64,000 bases of DNA from Shimia sp047124445 (GCF_047124445.1 NZ_CP138921.1:2418001-2482000); one strand, 5' to 3'. Shown: positions 25,489-34,048, counted from the stretch's first letter. A program made the numbers and translations. The notes: generated from the letters alone by a model not told the origin.

Positions 25489-26634
25489 TCAAGCGCTGCG
25501 TTGTCCCTTGTGCCACGCTGACCGCAAGGCAGGCACGCCTTCGGTCAAACGGAAGCGAATGAGGTCCGCCTGAAGGCCAACTTGCAAGCGCCCGCGATCC
25601 TCCAGGTTGGTGTATTTGGCAGGGGCGGCTGTCACAGTGTGCAGCCCCTTGGCCATATTGCCCCATTCGTTGCCCAGCATAACCGCGCCAAGCAGCAGGG
25701 AAGACGGCACATAGTCCGACGAAATGATGTCGAGCAGTCCTCGTTGCGCCAGTTCCATCGCCGCGACATTGCCGGAATGGCTGCCCCCTCGCACCAGATT
25801 GGGCCCGCCCATGATATTGGCGATGCCATGGGCATGATTGGCTTGCGCCGCCTCAACCGTTGTCGGGAACTCTGCCAAATGGATACCATAGCCCGCAGAG
25901 GTGGCCACTTGGCCTGCTGTCGTATCATCATGGCTCGCCAACACAGCACCAAAACGCTGGGCCGCTGCCACCGTCGCTTCTTCATGGGCCTTGCCAAACC
26001 GGTCGTGCAGTCCATAGAGAAACTGCACGTACTCCCCAAAGCCTTCCGCATCCATCGCGTATTTGCCACGCACGTAGGCTTCAAATTTCGAGATATCCGT
26101 GAATTGCCGCTGACCAGGCGTATGGTCCATCAGGCTGACAATCCCAACCCGATCATCCGGACCAAATTCGGCCAGTTCCTCGACCAGGGTCTCCGAACAG
26201 GTCTCCGCCCGCAGATGCAGGTGATGGCTGATCCGCAAGCCCCCACTGTCGCGCATCGACAGAATTTCATCGGCCACAGATCGCGCGTATTTGCCGTAGT
26301 TGCGCCGCTCATCAGACAGGATCGAACCAACCCGCAAAGCGTCAAAGACCGTGGTGATACCGACACTTGCGAGCTCCGCATCATGCGCCACAATCGCGGC
26401 CTGATGGGGCCAGTCCACTTTGGGACGCGGCTTCATATGGCGTTCCAGATTGTCAGTATGCAGCTCCACCAGCCCTGGCGCTACAAAATCCCCTTCGCAG
26501 TCCTCCGCACCGTTCGGCACCGAAGTGCCCTGCGCAATGTCCGCAATTTGCCCGTCCCTCACCACAATGGACCCCGTCACGGTTTCCTCAGGCAAAACAA
26601 GGGTGGCATTTGCAAGTATCATCTCTTGTGTCAT
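25489..26634 (-). CDS. phnM: Alpha-D-ribose 1-methylphosphonate 5-triphosphate diphosphatase
   Basis: A 381-residue amidohydrolase-fold enzyme of the C-P lyase pathway. It removes pyrophosphate from ribose 1-alkylphosphonate 5-triphosphate before PhnJ cleaves the carbon-phosphorus bond. The metal-binding motif is LVELHTDNLERHMKPRPK, typical of PhnM rather than of other amidohydrolases. Later blocks such as SLMDHTPGQRQF and LASHDDTT are also PhnM-like. The start is the ATG at MTQEMILANATL; the longer frame would add 8 residues without a ribosome site. It is divergent from the DUF1045 gene (52-bp gap) and thus outside the main phnG-N transcript. Confidence 0.93.
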   Translation of the reverse strand: MTQEMILANATLVLPEETVTGSIVVRDGQIADIAQGTSVPNGAEDCEGDFVAPGLVELHTDNLERHMKPRPKVDWPHQAAIVAHDAELASVGITTVFDALRVGSILSDERRNYGKYARSVADEILSMRDSGGLRISHHLHLRAETCSETLVEELAEFGPDDRVGIVSLMDHTPGQRQFTDISKFEAYVRGKYAMDAEGFGEYVQFLYGLHDRFGKAHEEATVAAAQRFGAVLASHDDTTAGQVATSAGYGIHLAEFPTTVEAAQANHAHGIANIMGGPNLVRGGSHSGNVAAMELAQRGLLDIISSDYVPSSLLLGAVMLGNEWGNMAKGLHTVTAAPAKYTNLEDRGRLQVGLQADLIRFRLTEGVPALRSAWHKGQRSA

Positions 26635-26686
26635 GTGGGTGTCACGCATTGTTGGCATTCGCTGTCAAAAGGTTGAAAGAGGCACC

Positions 26687-27370
26687 ATGCAGTTTCAAAG
26701 ATACGGCGTATACTACACTCCGCGCCCTGGCGCACTGGCGGATTTCGGGAAGTCTTGGTTGGGGTGGGACCCTGTCAAAGGAGAGGCCGTAGCCCATCCA
26801 ACAAAAGAGGGGCTTCCTCGGCCGCTGGCCGACATCACGGCCACGCCGCGCAAATACGGGCTGCACGGCACTATTAAGCCGCCATTCTTTTTGGCGGATG
26901 GCACGGAAGCTGATGCTCTCGCGGCGCGCTTTGATGCAATCTGCGCCACTCTGGCGCCGGTCACGTTGGACGGCCTCGTCTTGGCCCGCCTTGGCGGCTT
27001 TATCGCGCTGAAAATTGATGGAGACCAAACCCCGCTGGCCAATCTCGCGGGCGCAGTGGTCCGAGAGTTGGACGCATTTCGGGCGCCGCCATCTGACGCC
27101 GAACTGGCGCGGCGTCGCAAAGCCAACCTGACGGCGGCCCAAGAGACGCTGCTGGCGCAATGGGGCTACCCCTATGTGATGGAGGAGTTCCGCTTTCACA
27201 TCACCCTGTCCGGCCGTCTTGGGCGAGATGTCGAGGCCACCATGAACACCCTCGCGCCGCACATCGAGCCGCTTCTGCCCCGCCCCTTTGAGGTCGACAG
27301 CCTGACGCTTGTTGGGGAAGACACCAACGGGATGTTCCACGAAATTCATCGTCAAGCCCTCACCGGCTGA
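26687..27370 (+). CDS. DUF1045 protein, 2H-phosphoesterase-like
   Basis: A 227-residue protein of the DUF1045 family, usually annotated as a putative phosphonate metabolism protein. Two H-x-T motifs, LHGTIKPPF (His60, Thr62) and FHITLSG (His171, Thr173), are the signature of the 2H phosphoesterase fold, whose members open cyclic or linear phosphodiesters. The family occurs beside C-P lyase genes in alphaproteobacteria. Because no phnP is seen in this window, hydrolysis of the cyclic ribose phosphate made by PhnJ is an attractive role (inference). It has an AAGAGG ribosome site and overlaps the converging phnN by 19 bp. Confidence 0.88.
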   Translation: MQFQRYGVYYTPRPGALADFGKSWLGWDPVKGEAVAHPTKEGLPRPLADITATPRKYGLHGTIKPPFFLADGTEADALAARFDAICATLAPVTLDGLVLARLGGFIALKIDGDQTPLANLAGAVVRELDAFRAPPSDAELARRRKANLTAAQETLLAQWGYPYVMEEFRFHITLSGRLGRDVEATMNTLAPHIEPLLPRPFEVDSLTLVGEDTNGMFHEIHRQALTG

Positions 27371-27888
27371 AGTGCAGTCAAAGCTTTCTCGACCGTCTCG
27401 CCCAGCGGCCCATCATTGGCAATTTCTATCACATCAGGGCCTTGCGGGCGCAGGCTGCCTGCGCGCTCCAAACGCGCGACAATCTCGGCGGAGGTTTCCC
27501 GCCCCCGTGCCGCCAAGCGGGCAGCGAGCGTCTCCGTTTTAGCCGTCAGTGAAAGGACGGTGAAATCGCTAAACGCCGTTCGCGCCTGACCCAAAACACC
27601 CCGTGACAGGTTCACCAGGACAATAGACGCCACTGGATTTTGAACTGCGGCACGCGGCACGCCATAGCGCAAACCATGCGCCGCCCACCAAAGCTGAAAC
27701 GCGTCTTGTGCGATCAGGCCATCAAACTCGTGGTCTGTGGCCCCAATCGACCTTTCACCGCCCGCGCCCGCCGGGCGCGTGATCACCCGGCGCACGAGTT
27801 TGATGTCCTTGCGCAACGCGGCCATGGCCTCCATCACAGAGTCTTTTCCCACGCCTGAGGGGCCAACAACGCCCACAACCTGAGCCAT
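27352..27888 (-). CDS. phnN: Ribose 1,5-bisphosphokinase
   Basis: A 178-residue P-loop kinase of the guanylate-kinase-like fold that converts ribose 1,5-bisphosphate to phosphoribosyl pyrophosphate, the last step by which the sugar of the phosphonate pathway is salvaged. The Walker A motif is VGPSGVGKDSV (about residues 8-18), and RRVITRPAGAGGE resembles the nucleotide-binding block of PhnN. It is the last gene of the phnG-H-I-J-K-L-N transcript; its ATG shares a base with the phnL stop (TAATG). The 3' end overlaps the converging DUF1045 gene. Confidence 0.92.
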   Translation of the reverse strand: MAQVVGVVGPSGVGKDSVMEAMAALRKDIKLVRRVITRPAGAGGERSIGATDHEFDGLIAQDAFQLWWAAHGLRYGVPRAAVQNPVASIVLVNLSRGVLGQARTAFSDFTVLSLTAKTETLAARLAARGRETSAEIVARLERAGSLRPQGPDVIEIANDGPLGETVEKALTALQPVRA

Positions 27889-28571
27889 TACGCAGCCACT
27901 CCGGGTGTGAAAACGGCGACGTCAATCTCTCGATCACAAACGCGCTCTCGTGCCGCTTCGTCATGGAAAATTCCAACAATCGCCGCGCCACGCGCTTTGG
28001 CCTCCTCAATGAGGCTCACCACGGTTTCGCGATTGGCGGCATCCAAACTTGCTGTCGGCTCGTCCAACAACATCGCCGGATAGCCGTGCGCAAATCCTCG
28101 TGCGATATTCACACGTTGCTGTTCACCACCAGAGAAGGACGTCGGGGACAAAGACCACAACCGCTCCGGAATCTTGAGCCGCGCCAACAGGTCTCGCGCC
28201 TGGTCTCGGGCCGCTTCAGTCTCAACGCCAACTGCCAACAAAGGTTCGGCCACCACGTCCAAGGTTGGCACCCTTGGCACGACACGCAGGAACTGACTCA
28301 CATAGCCCAGTACCTCCCGCCGCAGCGCCAAAATCTCACGCGGCTCTGCGGCAACCACATCCACACCGTCCATCACAATGGAACCGGCGGCAGCCAGATA
28401 GTTGCCGTAAATCATCCGCATCAAGGTGGATTTTCCTGCCCCTGATGCTCCTGTCAGGGCCACACATTCGCCGCGTGCCACCGAAAGCTCAGCCGCGTCC
28501 ATCACCGGAATAACGACCCCGCCCTGATTGTGCAGAGTGAAGGTCTTGCTCAGATTTTTGATCTCAATCAT
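27888..28571 (-). CDS. phnL: C-P lyase complex ATP-binding protein PhnL
   Basis: A 227-residue ABC-type ATPase. Walker A is TGASGAGKSTLMRMIYGNY, the signature is FSGGEQQRVNIARGFAHG, and Walker B is AMLLDEPTASLD; the Q-loop lies in VSQFLRVVPRV. PhnL is not a transporter subunit but an ATPase acting with PhnK on the C-P lyase core PhnGHIJ, and with PhnI in transferring phosphonate to ATP. The order phnK-phnL-phnN and the sequence VVPRVPTLDVVAEPL identify it as PhnL. It follows phnK by 27 bp. Confidence 0.93.
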   Translation of the reverse strand: MIEIKNLSKTFTLHNQGGVVIPVMDAAELSVARGECVALTGASGAGKSTLMRMIYGNYLAAAGSIVMDGVDVVAAEPREILALRREVLGYVSQFLRVVPRVPTLDVVAEPLLAVGVETEAARDQARDLLARLKIPERLWSLSPTSFSGGEQQRVNIARGFAHGYPAMLLDEPTASLDAANRETVVSLIEEAKARGAAIVGIFHDEAARERVCDREIDVAVFTPGVAA

Positions 28572-28598
28572 CAGTTTTTCTTTCTCAAAACCTATAGG

Positions 28599-29369
28599 TC
28601 ATACTTGCAAAACCGAGCTGACCAGCAGCTGCGTATACGCATGTTGCGGATCGTCCAGCACCTGATCGGTCAGGCCGGTTTCCACCACATGGCCGTCTTT
28701 CATCACCATCAAGCGATCGGCCAGAAGCCGAACCACCGCGAGGTCATGGGTCACAATGATCGCACTCAACCCCATCTCACGCACCAATCCGCGCAGCAGA
28801 TCCAAAAGCCGCGCTTGCACGGAGACGTCCAGGCCACCTGTTGGTTCATCCATGAACACCAGCCGCGGACCGATCACCAGATTGCGCGCGATCTGCAACC
28901 GCTGCTGCATACCGCCGGAAAACTGCGTTGGCCGGTCATCCACACGGGTCTCGCTGATCTCCACGCGGCCAAGCCAATCCACAGCCTCTTCCCGGATGTT
29001 GCCATAGTGACGCGCACCCACCGCCATCAGCCGCTCGCCCACGTTACCGCCTGCGCTCACGTTCATGCGCAGCCCGTCACGGGCGTGCTGATGCACAAAG
29101 GCCCAGTCCGTGCGGCTCAACATCCGGCGCTCCGGTTCACTCATCGTGACTGTGTCACGCATGGCGCCATCGCGCATTTCAAACAGAACCTCGCCGGTAT
29201 CCGGATCAAGATGCCCGGCGAGGCAGTTGAGCAGAGTCGACTTGCCTGACCCACTCTCCCCAACAATTCCCATGACCTCACCTGGGTAGAGGTCAAAATT
29301 CACGTCCTTGCAGCCGATCCGGTGGCCGTAGAACTTGCTGATGTTCTCAACTTTAAGAAGCGGCGTCAT
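28599..29369 (-). CDS. phnK: C-P lyase complex ATP-binding protein PhnK
   Basis: A 256-residue ABC-type ATPase that docks on the C-P lyase core complex. Walker A is VGESGSGKSTLLNCLAGHL, the signature FSGGMQQRLQIARNLV, Walker B RLVFMDEPTGGLD, and the switch His follows in IIVTHDLAVV. It resembles oligopeptide transporter ATPases, as PhnK proteins do. The start is the ATG that overlaps the phnJ stop (ATGA), giving translational coupling; a longer frame inside phnJ is not used. Confidence 0.94.
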   Translation of the reverse strand: MTPLLKVENISKFYGHRIGCKDVNFDLYPGEVMGIVGESGSGKSTLLNCLAGHLDPDTGEVLFEMRDGAMRDTVTMSEPERRMLSRTDWAFVHQHARDGLRMNVSAGGNVGERLMAVGARHYGNIREEAVDWLGRVEISETRVDDRPTQFSGGMQQRLQIARNLVIGPRLVFMDEPTGGLDVSVQARLLDLLRGLVREMGLSAIIVTHDLAVVRLLADRLMVMKDGHVVETGLTDQVLDDPQHAYTQLLVSSVLQV

Positions 29370-30247
29370 GCGGCTGTCTCCTTCAACGCAGCACTTGCAG
29401 CTGCGGCTTGCACGCCGACGTGGCCGGCCTTGCGGCGGCTGGCGCAATAATCCGTGTCCGAGCACACAAACATCCGGTTGCCCGCGTCATCCATGATGAC
29501 CTCATCCAAATAGCTGTCCGTGGCACCGCACATGTCACAAGGATGGTCAGCCTTGCTGGCCTCAAACGGGAAGTCCTCAAAATCGAGGCTCACCACTTTG
29601 CAATAGGGCGGCAGCGCATAGATCCGCTGCTCCCGACCAGCCCCGAACAACTGGATCGCGGCCATTTCCATCTTTGGGTTATCAAACTTCGGGATCGGGC
29701 TTGGGTCCATCACGTAACGGCCTTCGACCTTCACCGGATAGGCGTAAGACGTGGCAATGGCGCCGTGCTTGGCGATGTCCTCATAGAGCTTCACATGCAT
29801 GAGGCCATATTCCTCGAGGCTGTGCATCTTCCGGGTTTCAATCTCCGAAGGCTCCAAAAACCGCAGCGGCTCTGGAATGGGCACCTGGTAGACAAGGATT
29901 TGATCCTCGCGGAGGTCTTCCTCGGGGATGCGGTGGCGGGTCTGAATGACGCTCGCGTGCGCCGTCTCTTCGGTGGTGTCCACACCGGCGGTTTTCTCAA
30001 AAAACTTGCGGATCGAAACGGCATTTGTGGTGTCATCCGCGCCCTGGTCGATCACCTTCAGCGTGTCGTCCGGCGTCAGAGTCGCCGCTGAAACCTGCAC
30101 GCCGCCGGTACCCCAGCCATATGGCATCGGCATTTCGCGGCTGGCGAACGGCACCTGATAGCCTGGAATGGCGAGACCTTTGAGGATTGCGCGCCGGATC
30201 ATGCGCTTGGTCTGTTCATCCAAGTAAGCAAAGTTATAGTCAGACAT
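29366..30247 (-). CDS. phnJ: C-P lyase PhnJ (radical SAM-type catalytic subunit)
   Basis: A 293-residue alpha-D-ribose 1-methylphosphonate 5-phosphate C-P lyase, the subunit that breaks the carbon-phosphorus bond using an iron-sulfur cluster and S-adenosylmethionine. The four key cysteines are at about residues 237, 240, 262 and 268 in the spacing C-x2-C-x21-C-x5-C, the same pattern as in E. coli PhnJ. YGWGTGGVQVSAA near residue 43 is another conserved block. The start follows AAAGGGCG. A 228-bp gap separates it from phnI; that gap carries a small gene on the other strand. Confidence 0.96.
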   Translation of the reverse strand: MSDYNFAYLDEQTKRMIRRAILKGLAIPGYQVPFASREMPMPYGWGTGGVQVSAATLTPDDTLKVIDQGADDTTNAVSIRKFFEKTAGVDTTEETAHASVIQTRHRIPEEDLREDQILVYQVPIPEPLRFLEPSEIETRKMHSLEEYGLMHVKLYEDIAKHGAIATSYAYPVKVEGRYVMDPSPIPKFDNPKMEMAAIQLFGAGREQRIYALPPYCKVVSLDFEDFPFEASKADHPCDMCGATDSYLDEVIMDDAGNRMFVCSDTDYCASRRKAGHVGVQAAAASAALKETAA

Positions 30248-30293
30248 GACGCGCCCTTTCCGGCGTAAGCATTTGCATGACGAAAGATGGGAT

Positions 30294-30467
30294 ATGAGCG
30301 AAGACACTTTTGTGAACCTCGCCTCGATTGTGTTTGGCACTGTGCTGGTGGTTGGCGCGCTGTGGCTCTCGCTGCGTGGCCCCAGCAAAAAGCGCAAGCA
30401 CCCGGTGCAAAAGCGCATGGATGCGCGGCGTGACAATGACCGGAACGTGCCGCCGGATACCTTTTAA
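30294..30467 (+). CDS. Small single-pass membrane protein opposite the phn operon
   Basis: A 57-residue reading frame on the plus strand, inside the 228-bp gap between phnI and phnJ. It encodes one hydrophobic helix (VNLASIVFGTVLVVGALWLSL) followed by a strongly basic tail (GPSKKRKHPVQKRMDARRDN), which looks like a real membrane protein with a cytoplasmic tail. An in-frame ATG 48 bp upstream would overlap the phnJ start. The ribosome site is weak (GATGGGAT). No family is recognised. The gap itself is unusual in an otherwise packed operon and is accounted for by this gene. Confidence 0.55.
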   Translation: MSEDTFVNLASIVFGTVLVVGALWLSLRGPSKKRKHPVQKRMDARRDNDRNVPPDTF

Positions 30468-30475
30468 TCTCAGCA

Positions 30476-31570
30476 TCATTCCGCCGCCGCCTTTACCGGT
30501 GCCACGTTTTCCATCGCTTCACGCCGCAGCTTGCGGATCAGTTCCAGTTCGGATTGGAAGTCCACGTAGTGTGGCAGCTTGATGTGCTCCAAAAAGCCCG
30601 TCGCCTGAATGTTGTCAGCATGATAGAGCACAAACTCTTCATCCTGCGCCGGTGCGCCAAGATTGTCTTCGCCCAACTCTTCCCAGCGCAGCGCCCGATC
30701 CACCAATGCCATCGAAATCGCTTTGCGTTCGGACTGCCCAAACACCAGCCCATATCCGCGGGTAAATTGTGGCGGCTCGGTCTTGGAGCCCTGAAACTGG
30801 TTCACCGTCTCACATTCGGTTAACTCGATCTCGCCAACCTCAATGGCAAACCCCAGTTCAGGGATCTCCATCTCGACAGGGACCTTGCCGATACGCAACT
30901 CGCCCACAAAAGCGTGGTTGCGCGCATATCCACGTTGCGTGGAATAAGCCATGGACAGCACAAAGCCTTCATCGCCGCGCGTCAGCGCTTGCAGCCGCAG
31001 CGGGCGATTGGCGGGCAATTCCAGCGGCTCCCGCGTCAAATCGCCAGGGACATCTTCCGAGTCCACTTCCGTCTGGATCAGCCCCTCTTTGTTGAGAAAT
31101 TCCGTGATATGCGGCGTCGGCTCTGCGCGTGCTTCACCGCGCTCAACCGCGGGAGCCTCGCCTTCAGCGGCCAGCGCAAAATCAAGCAAACGGTGGGTGT
31201 AGTCAAACGTTGGCCCCAAAACTTGCCCGCCCGGCGCGTCTTTGAAGGTTGCCGAAATCCGGCGATCACAGGCCATATCCGCGGTTTCTACCGACGCTGA
31301 GGCCCCAAAGCGGGGTAAAGTGGTGCGATAGGCGCGGATCAAGAAAATCGCCTCGATCATATCGCCCCGCGCCTGCTTGATCGCCAGCGCCGCCAGATCC
31401 GGATCATACAGCGATCCCTCCGCCATCACCCGGTTCACCGCAAGGCTCAACTGTTCGCGGATCTGCGCAACGGACAGTTCCGCCACATTCAGATCTCCAC
31501 GGCGTTCTTCGGCCAGCCACGCATGCGCATTGTCAATCGCGCGCTCGCCGCCTTTCACTGCAACATACAT
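30476..31570 (-). CDS. phnI: C-P lyase complex subunit PhnI
   Basis: A 364-residue PhnI, a core subunit of the PhnGHIJ complex that with PhnG, H and L couples alkylphosphonate to ATP, forming ribose 1-phosphonate 5-triphosphate. The N-terminal start MYVAVKGGERAIDNAH and the blocks MIEAIFLIRAYRTTLPRF and RRISATFKDAPGGQVLGPTFDYTHRLLDF are characteristic, as is the C-terminal VLYHADNIQATGFLEHIKLPHYVDFQ, which I read as FVLYHADNIQATGF. Its start shares a base with the phnH stop (TAATG). Confidence 0.95.
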   Translation of the reverse strand: MYVAVKGGERAIDNAHAWLAEERRGDLNVAELSVAQIREQLSLAVNRVMAEGSLYDPDLAALAIKQARGDMIEAIFLIRAYRTTLPRFGASASVETADMACDRRISATFKDAPGGQVLGPTFDYTHRLLDFALAAEGEAPAVERGEARAEPTPHITEFLNKEGLIQTEVDSEDVPGDLTREPLELPANRPLRLQALTRGDEGFVLSMAYSTQRGYARNHAFVGELRIGKVPVEMEIPELGFAIEVGEIELTECETVNQFQGSKTEPPQFTRGYGLVFGQSERKAISMALVDRALRWEELGEDNLGAPAQDEEFVLYHADNIQATGFLEHIKLPHYVDFQSELELIRKLRREAMENVAPVKAAAE

Positions 31571-32139
31571 TAGGCTGCCTCCACTTTTGTTGTTCTCGGC
31601 AGCGCAGATACCTGATCTCCGCTGGTGAAGAAGAAATCGAGCCCCAGTGGGAAGAGCTGCGCATTCATCTGAAACGCTTCTGCCTCAGGCAAAGCCATCA
31701 CTGCGGTTGCCTTGATGCCAGGTCCGCGCAATGTTGCTCCCGCGGCCCCAAGTGTCTCGCGCTCCACAATCAATGTCGCTGAACGATCCGGATACTCCGG
31801 CGTACCAATTGCAAAACGGTTGAGCGGCGCAAGCGTGTCCCAATCGCCCACCGCAAACATCGCATGTGTGGCCCCTACGATGGGCGCTCCAATGTGGAAA
31901 GCGACCCAGTCCCGCACTTCCTGGCAATCCCAGTCGCCAGCCAAATGCAGCGGCGTGTCTGGATCACAAAGCGTCAGGATCAACGTCCCAGCGGCCGCCG
32001 ACATCGGTGAAGGCGGCTCAGCGCCTTCCAGGGTTTCGATCGTGCCTGGCCGTGCCATCACATTCATCGCCGCGCGAAACGCATGTGCGGCATCCACCGG
32101 CGCATCGGCAAATCCGCCTTTTAAAACATCTGCGTTCAT
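31570..32139 (-). CDS. phnH: C-P lyase complex subunit PhnH
   Basis: A 189-residue PhnH, the homodimer-forming subunit of the C-P lyase core. The N-terminal AFRAAMNVMARPGTIETL block and the middle LILTLCDPDTPLHL and PEYPDRSATLIVE blocks are conserved in PhnH proteins. The length agrees with the E. coli protein (194 residues). It is coupled to phnG by a one-base stop/start overlap (TGATG) and to phnI downstream. Confidence 0.94.
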   Translation of the reverse strand: MNADVLKGGFADAPVDAAHAFRAAMNVMARPGTIETLEGAEPPSPMSAAAGTLILTLCDPDTPLHLAGDWDCQEVRDWVAFHIGAPIVGATHAMFAVGDWDTLAPLNRFAIGTPEYPDRSATLIVERETLGAAGATLRGPGIKATAVMALPEAEAFQMNAQLFPLGLDFFFTSGDQVSALPRTTKVEAA

Positions 32140-32582
32140 CAGTCCTCTCCCCGCACCATGGTGAAGAAGTCCACCTTTGTGGCCGCAGCCTTCTCCGCAC
32201 GCGCGGTCTTGGCCTCTGCAAGCTCATCGCCCAGCGGCTTCAGGATCGCGGCTTCCGCCGCCGCCGCTTCCGGCCCCTGCATCAACGCATCCACCAGCGC
32301 GGCAATCTCTGCCTTCTGCTTGTCACGTCCCTGCACATAGCCGTGCCCGACCTCGCCACTCTCTAGCTGCAAGGTGCAGCGCGTCAGCGTCATTTCGCCA
32401 AGATTGAAGGGCGCGCCAGTGCCTCCCAGGCGGCCCCTCACCATGCTCGCGCCAATTTCCGGCGCGCGCAGCCAGTGGAATTTAGGGGCGGCACCGTATG
32501 CCTGCCAAAGCGCATTCAATCGATCTACGGGCGCCTTGGCGAGCAGCGACATCCAGGCGCGTCTGTTATTTTCTGCGGTCAT
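32139..32582 (-). CDS. phnG: C-P lyase complex subunit PhnG
   Basis: A 147-residue PhnG, small subunit of the C-P lyase core complex. The conserved LRAPEIGASMVRGRLGGTGAPFNLGEMTLTRC region is present; RGRLGGTGAPFNLGEMT is the strongest piece. GHGYVQGRDKQKAE follows. It is the first gene of the phnG-H-I-J-K-L-N transcript and is divergent from phnF, with 124 bp between start codons that hold the likely operators. Confidence 0.94.
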   Translation of the reverse strand: MTAENNRRAWMSLLAKAPVDRLNALWQAYGAAPKFHWLRAPEIGASMVRGRLGGTGAPFNLGEMTLTRCTLQLESGEVGHGYVQGRDKQKAEIAALVDALMQGPEAAAAEAAILKPLGDELAEAKTARAEKAAATKVDFFTMVRGED

Positions 32583-32583
32583 C

Positions 32584-32629
32584 TAGACACCTTGTGAATT
32601 TGTCTACTTTCCTATACAACTAGACAAAT
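32584..32629. promoter_or_regulatory. Candidate PhnF operators: three TAGACA half-sites
   Basis: The phnG/phnF intergenic region has TAGACA at 32584-32589, TGTCTA (the reverse) at 32601-32606 and TAGACA at 32621-32626. The last two sit inside a longer inverted repeat, ATTTGTCTA/TAGACAAAT, with a 14-bp spacer. GntR-family PhnF proteins bind TGTCTA-like inverted repeats, so these are the natural candidate sites, positioned to control both the phnG operon and phnF itself. Confidence 0.65.
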
Positions 32630-32706
32630 CCTAGCTGTGCGATGCGAGTCGCGCAATCCTGAGGCCCATGAAATTTTCATGACACAAAGCAGACCTTGAC
32701 CATCCC

Positions 32707-33423
32707 ATGACCGCCAAACGCACCCCAATCTGGCAATCGATTGCCGCTTCTCTGACGGAAGACATCACCGAAGGCCGCTACGCCCCCGGAGAAAAATTAC
32801 CCACCGAAGCAGAGCTTTCCGCGCGGTTCGGCGTCAACCGCCACACTGTGCGGCACGCGATAAAATCCATGTCCGGAAATGGCTTAGTGCATGCGCGGCG
32901 TGGCGCAGGTGTCTTTGTGGCGCAAGTGCCCACAGACTACGCCATCGGCAAGCGTGTTCGCTTCCACCGCAATCTGGAGCAAGCGGGCCGACTGCCCGGC
33001 AAGGAAGTCCTGCATCTGGAAACCCGCACGGCCGACGCTGCGGAAAAAGAAGCGTTGAAGCTCTCCGAAAACGCGCGTGTGCATGTCTATGACGGGCTTT
33101 CACTTGCGGACGACCAACCCATCGCCGTGTTCCGCAGCGTCTTCCCCGCCTCGCGCTTTCCGATGCTCACGGACCAACTGGCTGACCTACGGTCGGTCAC
33201 CGCGGCTCTCAAAGCCAACAAGGTCCCGGATTACACCCGCGTTTGGACACGGCTCACGGCCAAACGCGCAACCGCGACACAAGCACTCCATTTGCGCCTG
33301 AACGAGGGGGATCCGATCTTACGCTCTATCGGCGTAAACGTGGATGCCAATCAGTCTCCAATCGAGTTCGGCACCACATGGTTCGCCGGAGACCGGGTCA
33401 CACTCACCTTGTCAGAGTCCTGA
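32707..33423 (+). CDS. phnF: GntR-family phosphonate regulator PhnF
   Basis: A 238-residue GntR/HutC-type repressor. The N-terminal winged helix (PIWQSIAASLTEDITEGRY, EAELSARFGVNRHTVRHAIK, GLVHARRGAGVFV) spans about residues 8-78. A UTRA-type ligand domain follows (RVHVYDGLSLADDQPIAV, TRLTAKRATATQALHLRL). Its position, divergent from phnG, marks it as PhnF. It probably represses the C-P lyase genes until phosphonate or phosphate starvation is signalled, and autoregulates. It converges on the hexapeptide acyltransferase gene with a 7-bp gap. Confidence 0.93.
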   Translation: MTAKRTPIWQSIAASLTEDITEGRYAPGEKLPTEAELSARFGVNRHTVRHAIKSMSGNGLVHARRGAGVFVAQVPTDYAIGKRVRFHRNLEQAGRLPGKEVLHLETRTADAAEKEALKLSENARVHVYDGLSLADDQPIAVFRSVFPASRFPMLTDQLADLRSVTAALKANKVPDYTRVWTRLTAKRATATQALHLRLNEGDPILRSIGVNVDANQSPIEFGTTWFAGDRVTLTLSES

Positions 33424-33430
33424 CAGACCA

Positions 33431-34048
33431 TCAGGGCTCATATTTTTCGAGAAAGGCTTCTGCCTTCAGCGCGCGGAAATCGGAAAGCGCCGCGCGCAGT
33501 CGCGCATGCTCCCAATCCCACCACGCCAAAGCCATCAAGCGATCCGAAACGGCTTCGCTGAACCGACGTCGCAGAGGTGTCGCCGGCATGCCTGCAACAA
33601 TCATGTAAGGCGGCACATCCTTGGTCACCAAGGCGCCACTGGCAACGATGCTGCCATGGCCCAAAGTCACTTCAGGTTTAATCATGGCACCATGCCCGAT
33701 CCAGGTGTCATGCCCAATGGTGGCCACGCGGCTTTGACGATGCGCAAAGAACGCGGCATCCGGCTCGGCATCGTCAAAATAGTCGTCAGACCGATAGAGA
33801 AAATGGTGCAAAGAGGCGTTTTCCATCGGATGGTCCGTCGCCCCAATCCGACTAAAGGCAGCAATGTTGGCAAACTTGCCAATCTTGGCATTGGCCACCT
33901 CAGCCATCCGGTCACAGTAGGAGTAATCATCAAAATGCGCAGAGATAACCCGGCTGCCCTGCCCGATCTCCACATAGCGCCCAAAGGTGGCGTCATGCAG
34001 AATGCAATTGTCATGGATCAGCGGTGTGTCTGCTGAGAGTTTGGGCAT
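33431..34048 (-). CDS. Hexapeptide-repeat acetyltransferase of phosphonate cluster
   Basis: A 205-residue left-handed beta-helix acyltransferase of the group found in phosphonate gene clusters and annotated as phosphonate metabolism protein, transferase hexapeptide repeat family. Hexapeptide repeats run through IGHDTWIGHGAMIKPEVTLG, GSIVASGALVTKDV and PPYMIVAGMPATPLRRRF, with the insertion loop IGATDHPMENASLHHF typical of xenobiotic acetyltransferases. It may acetylate aminoalkylphosphonates, as the unrelated PhnO does in enterobacteria (inference). The start follows GGGGAG by 7 nt. It ends the phnC-D-E1-E2 run, 102 bp after phnE2. Confidence 0.88.
   Translation of the reverse strand: MPKLSADTPLIHDNCILHDATFGRYVEIGQGSRVISAHFDDYSYCDRMAEVANAKIGKFANIAAFSRIGATDHPMENASLHHFLYRSDDYFDDAEPDAAFFAHRQSRVATIGHDTWIGHGAMIKPEVTLGHGSIVASGALVTKDVPPYMIVAGMPATPLRRRFSEAVSDRLMALAWWDWEHARLRAALSDFRALKAEAFLEKYEP

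Noticed and set aside
27352..27370. Overlap of DUF1045 and phnN read as an assembly error
   Set aside because: Both proteins keep their expected lengths and C-termini; a 19-bp convergent overlap is ordinary in such a compact region.
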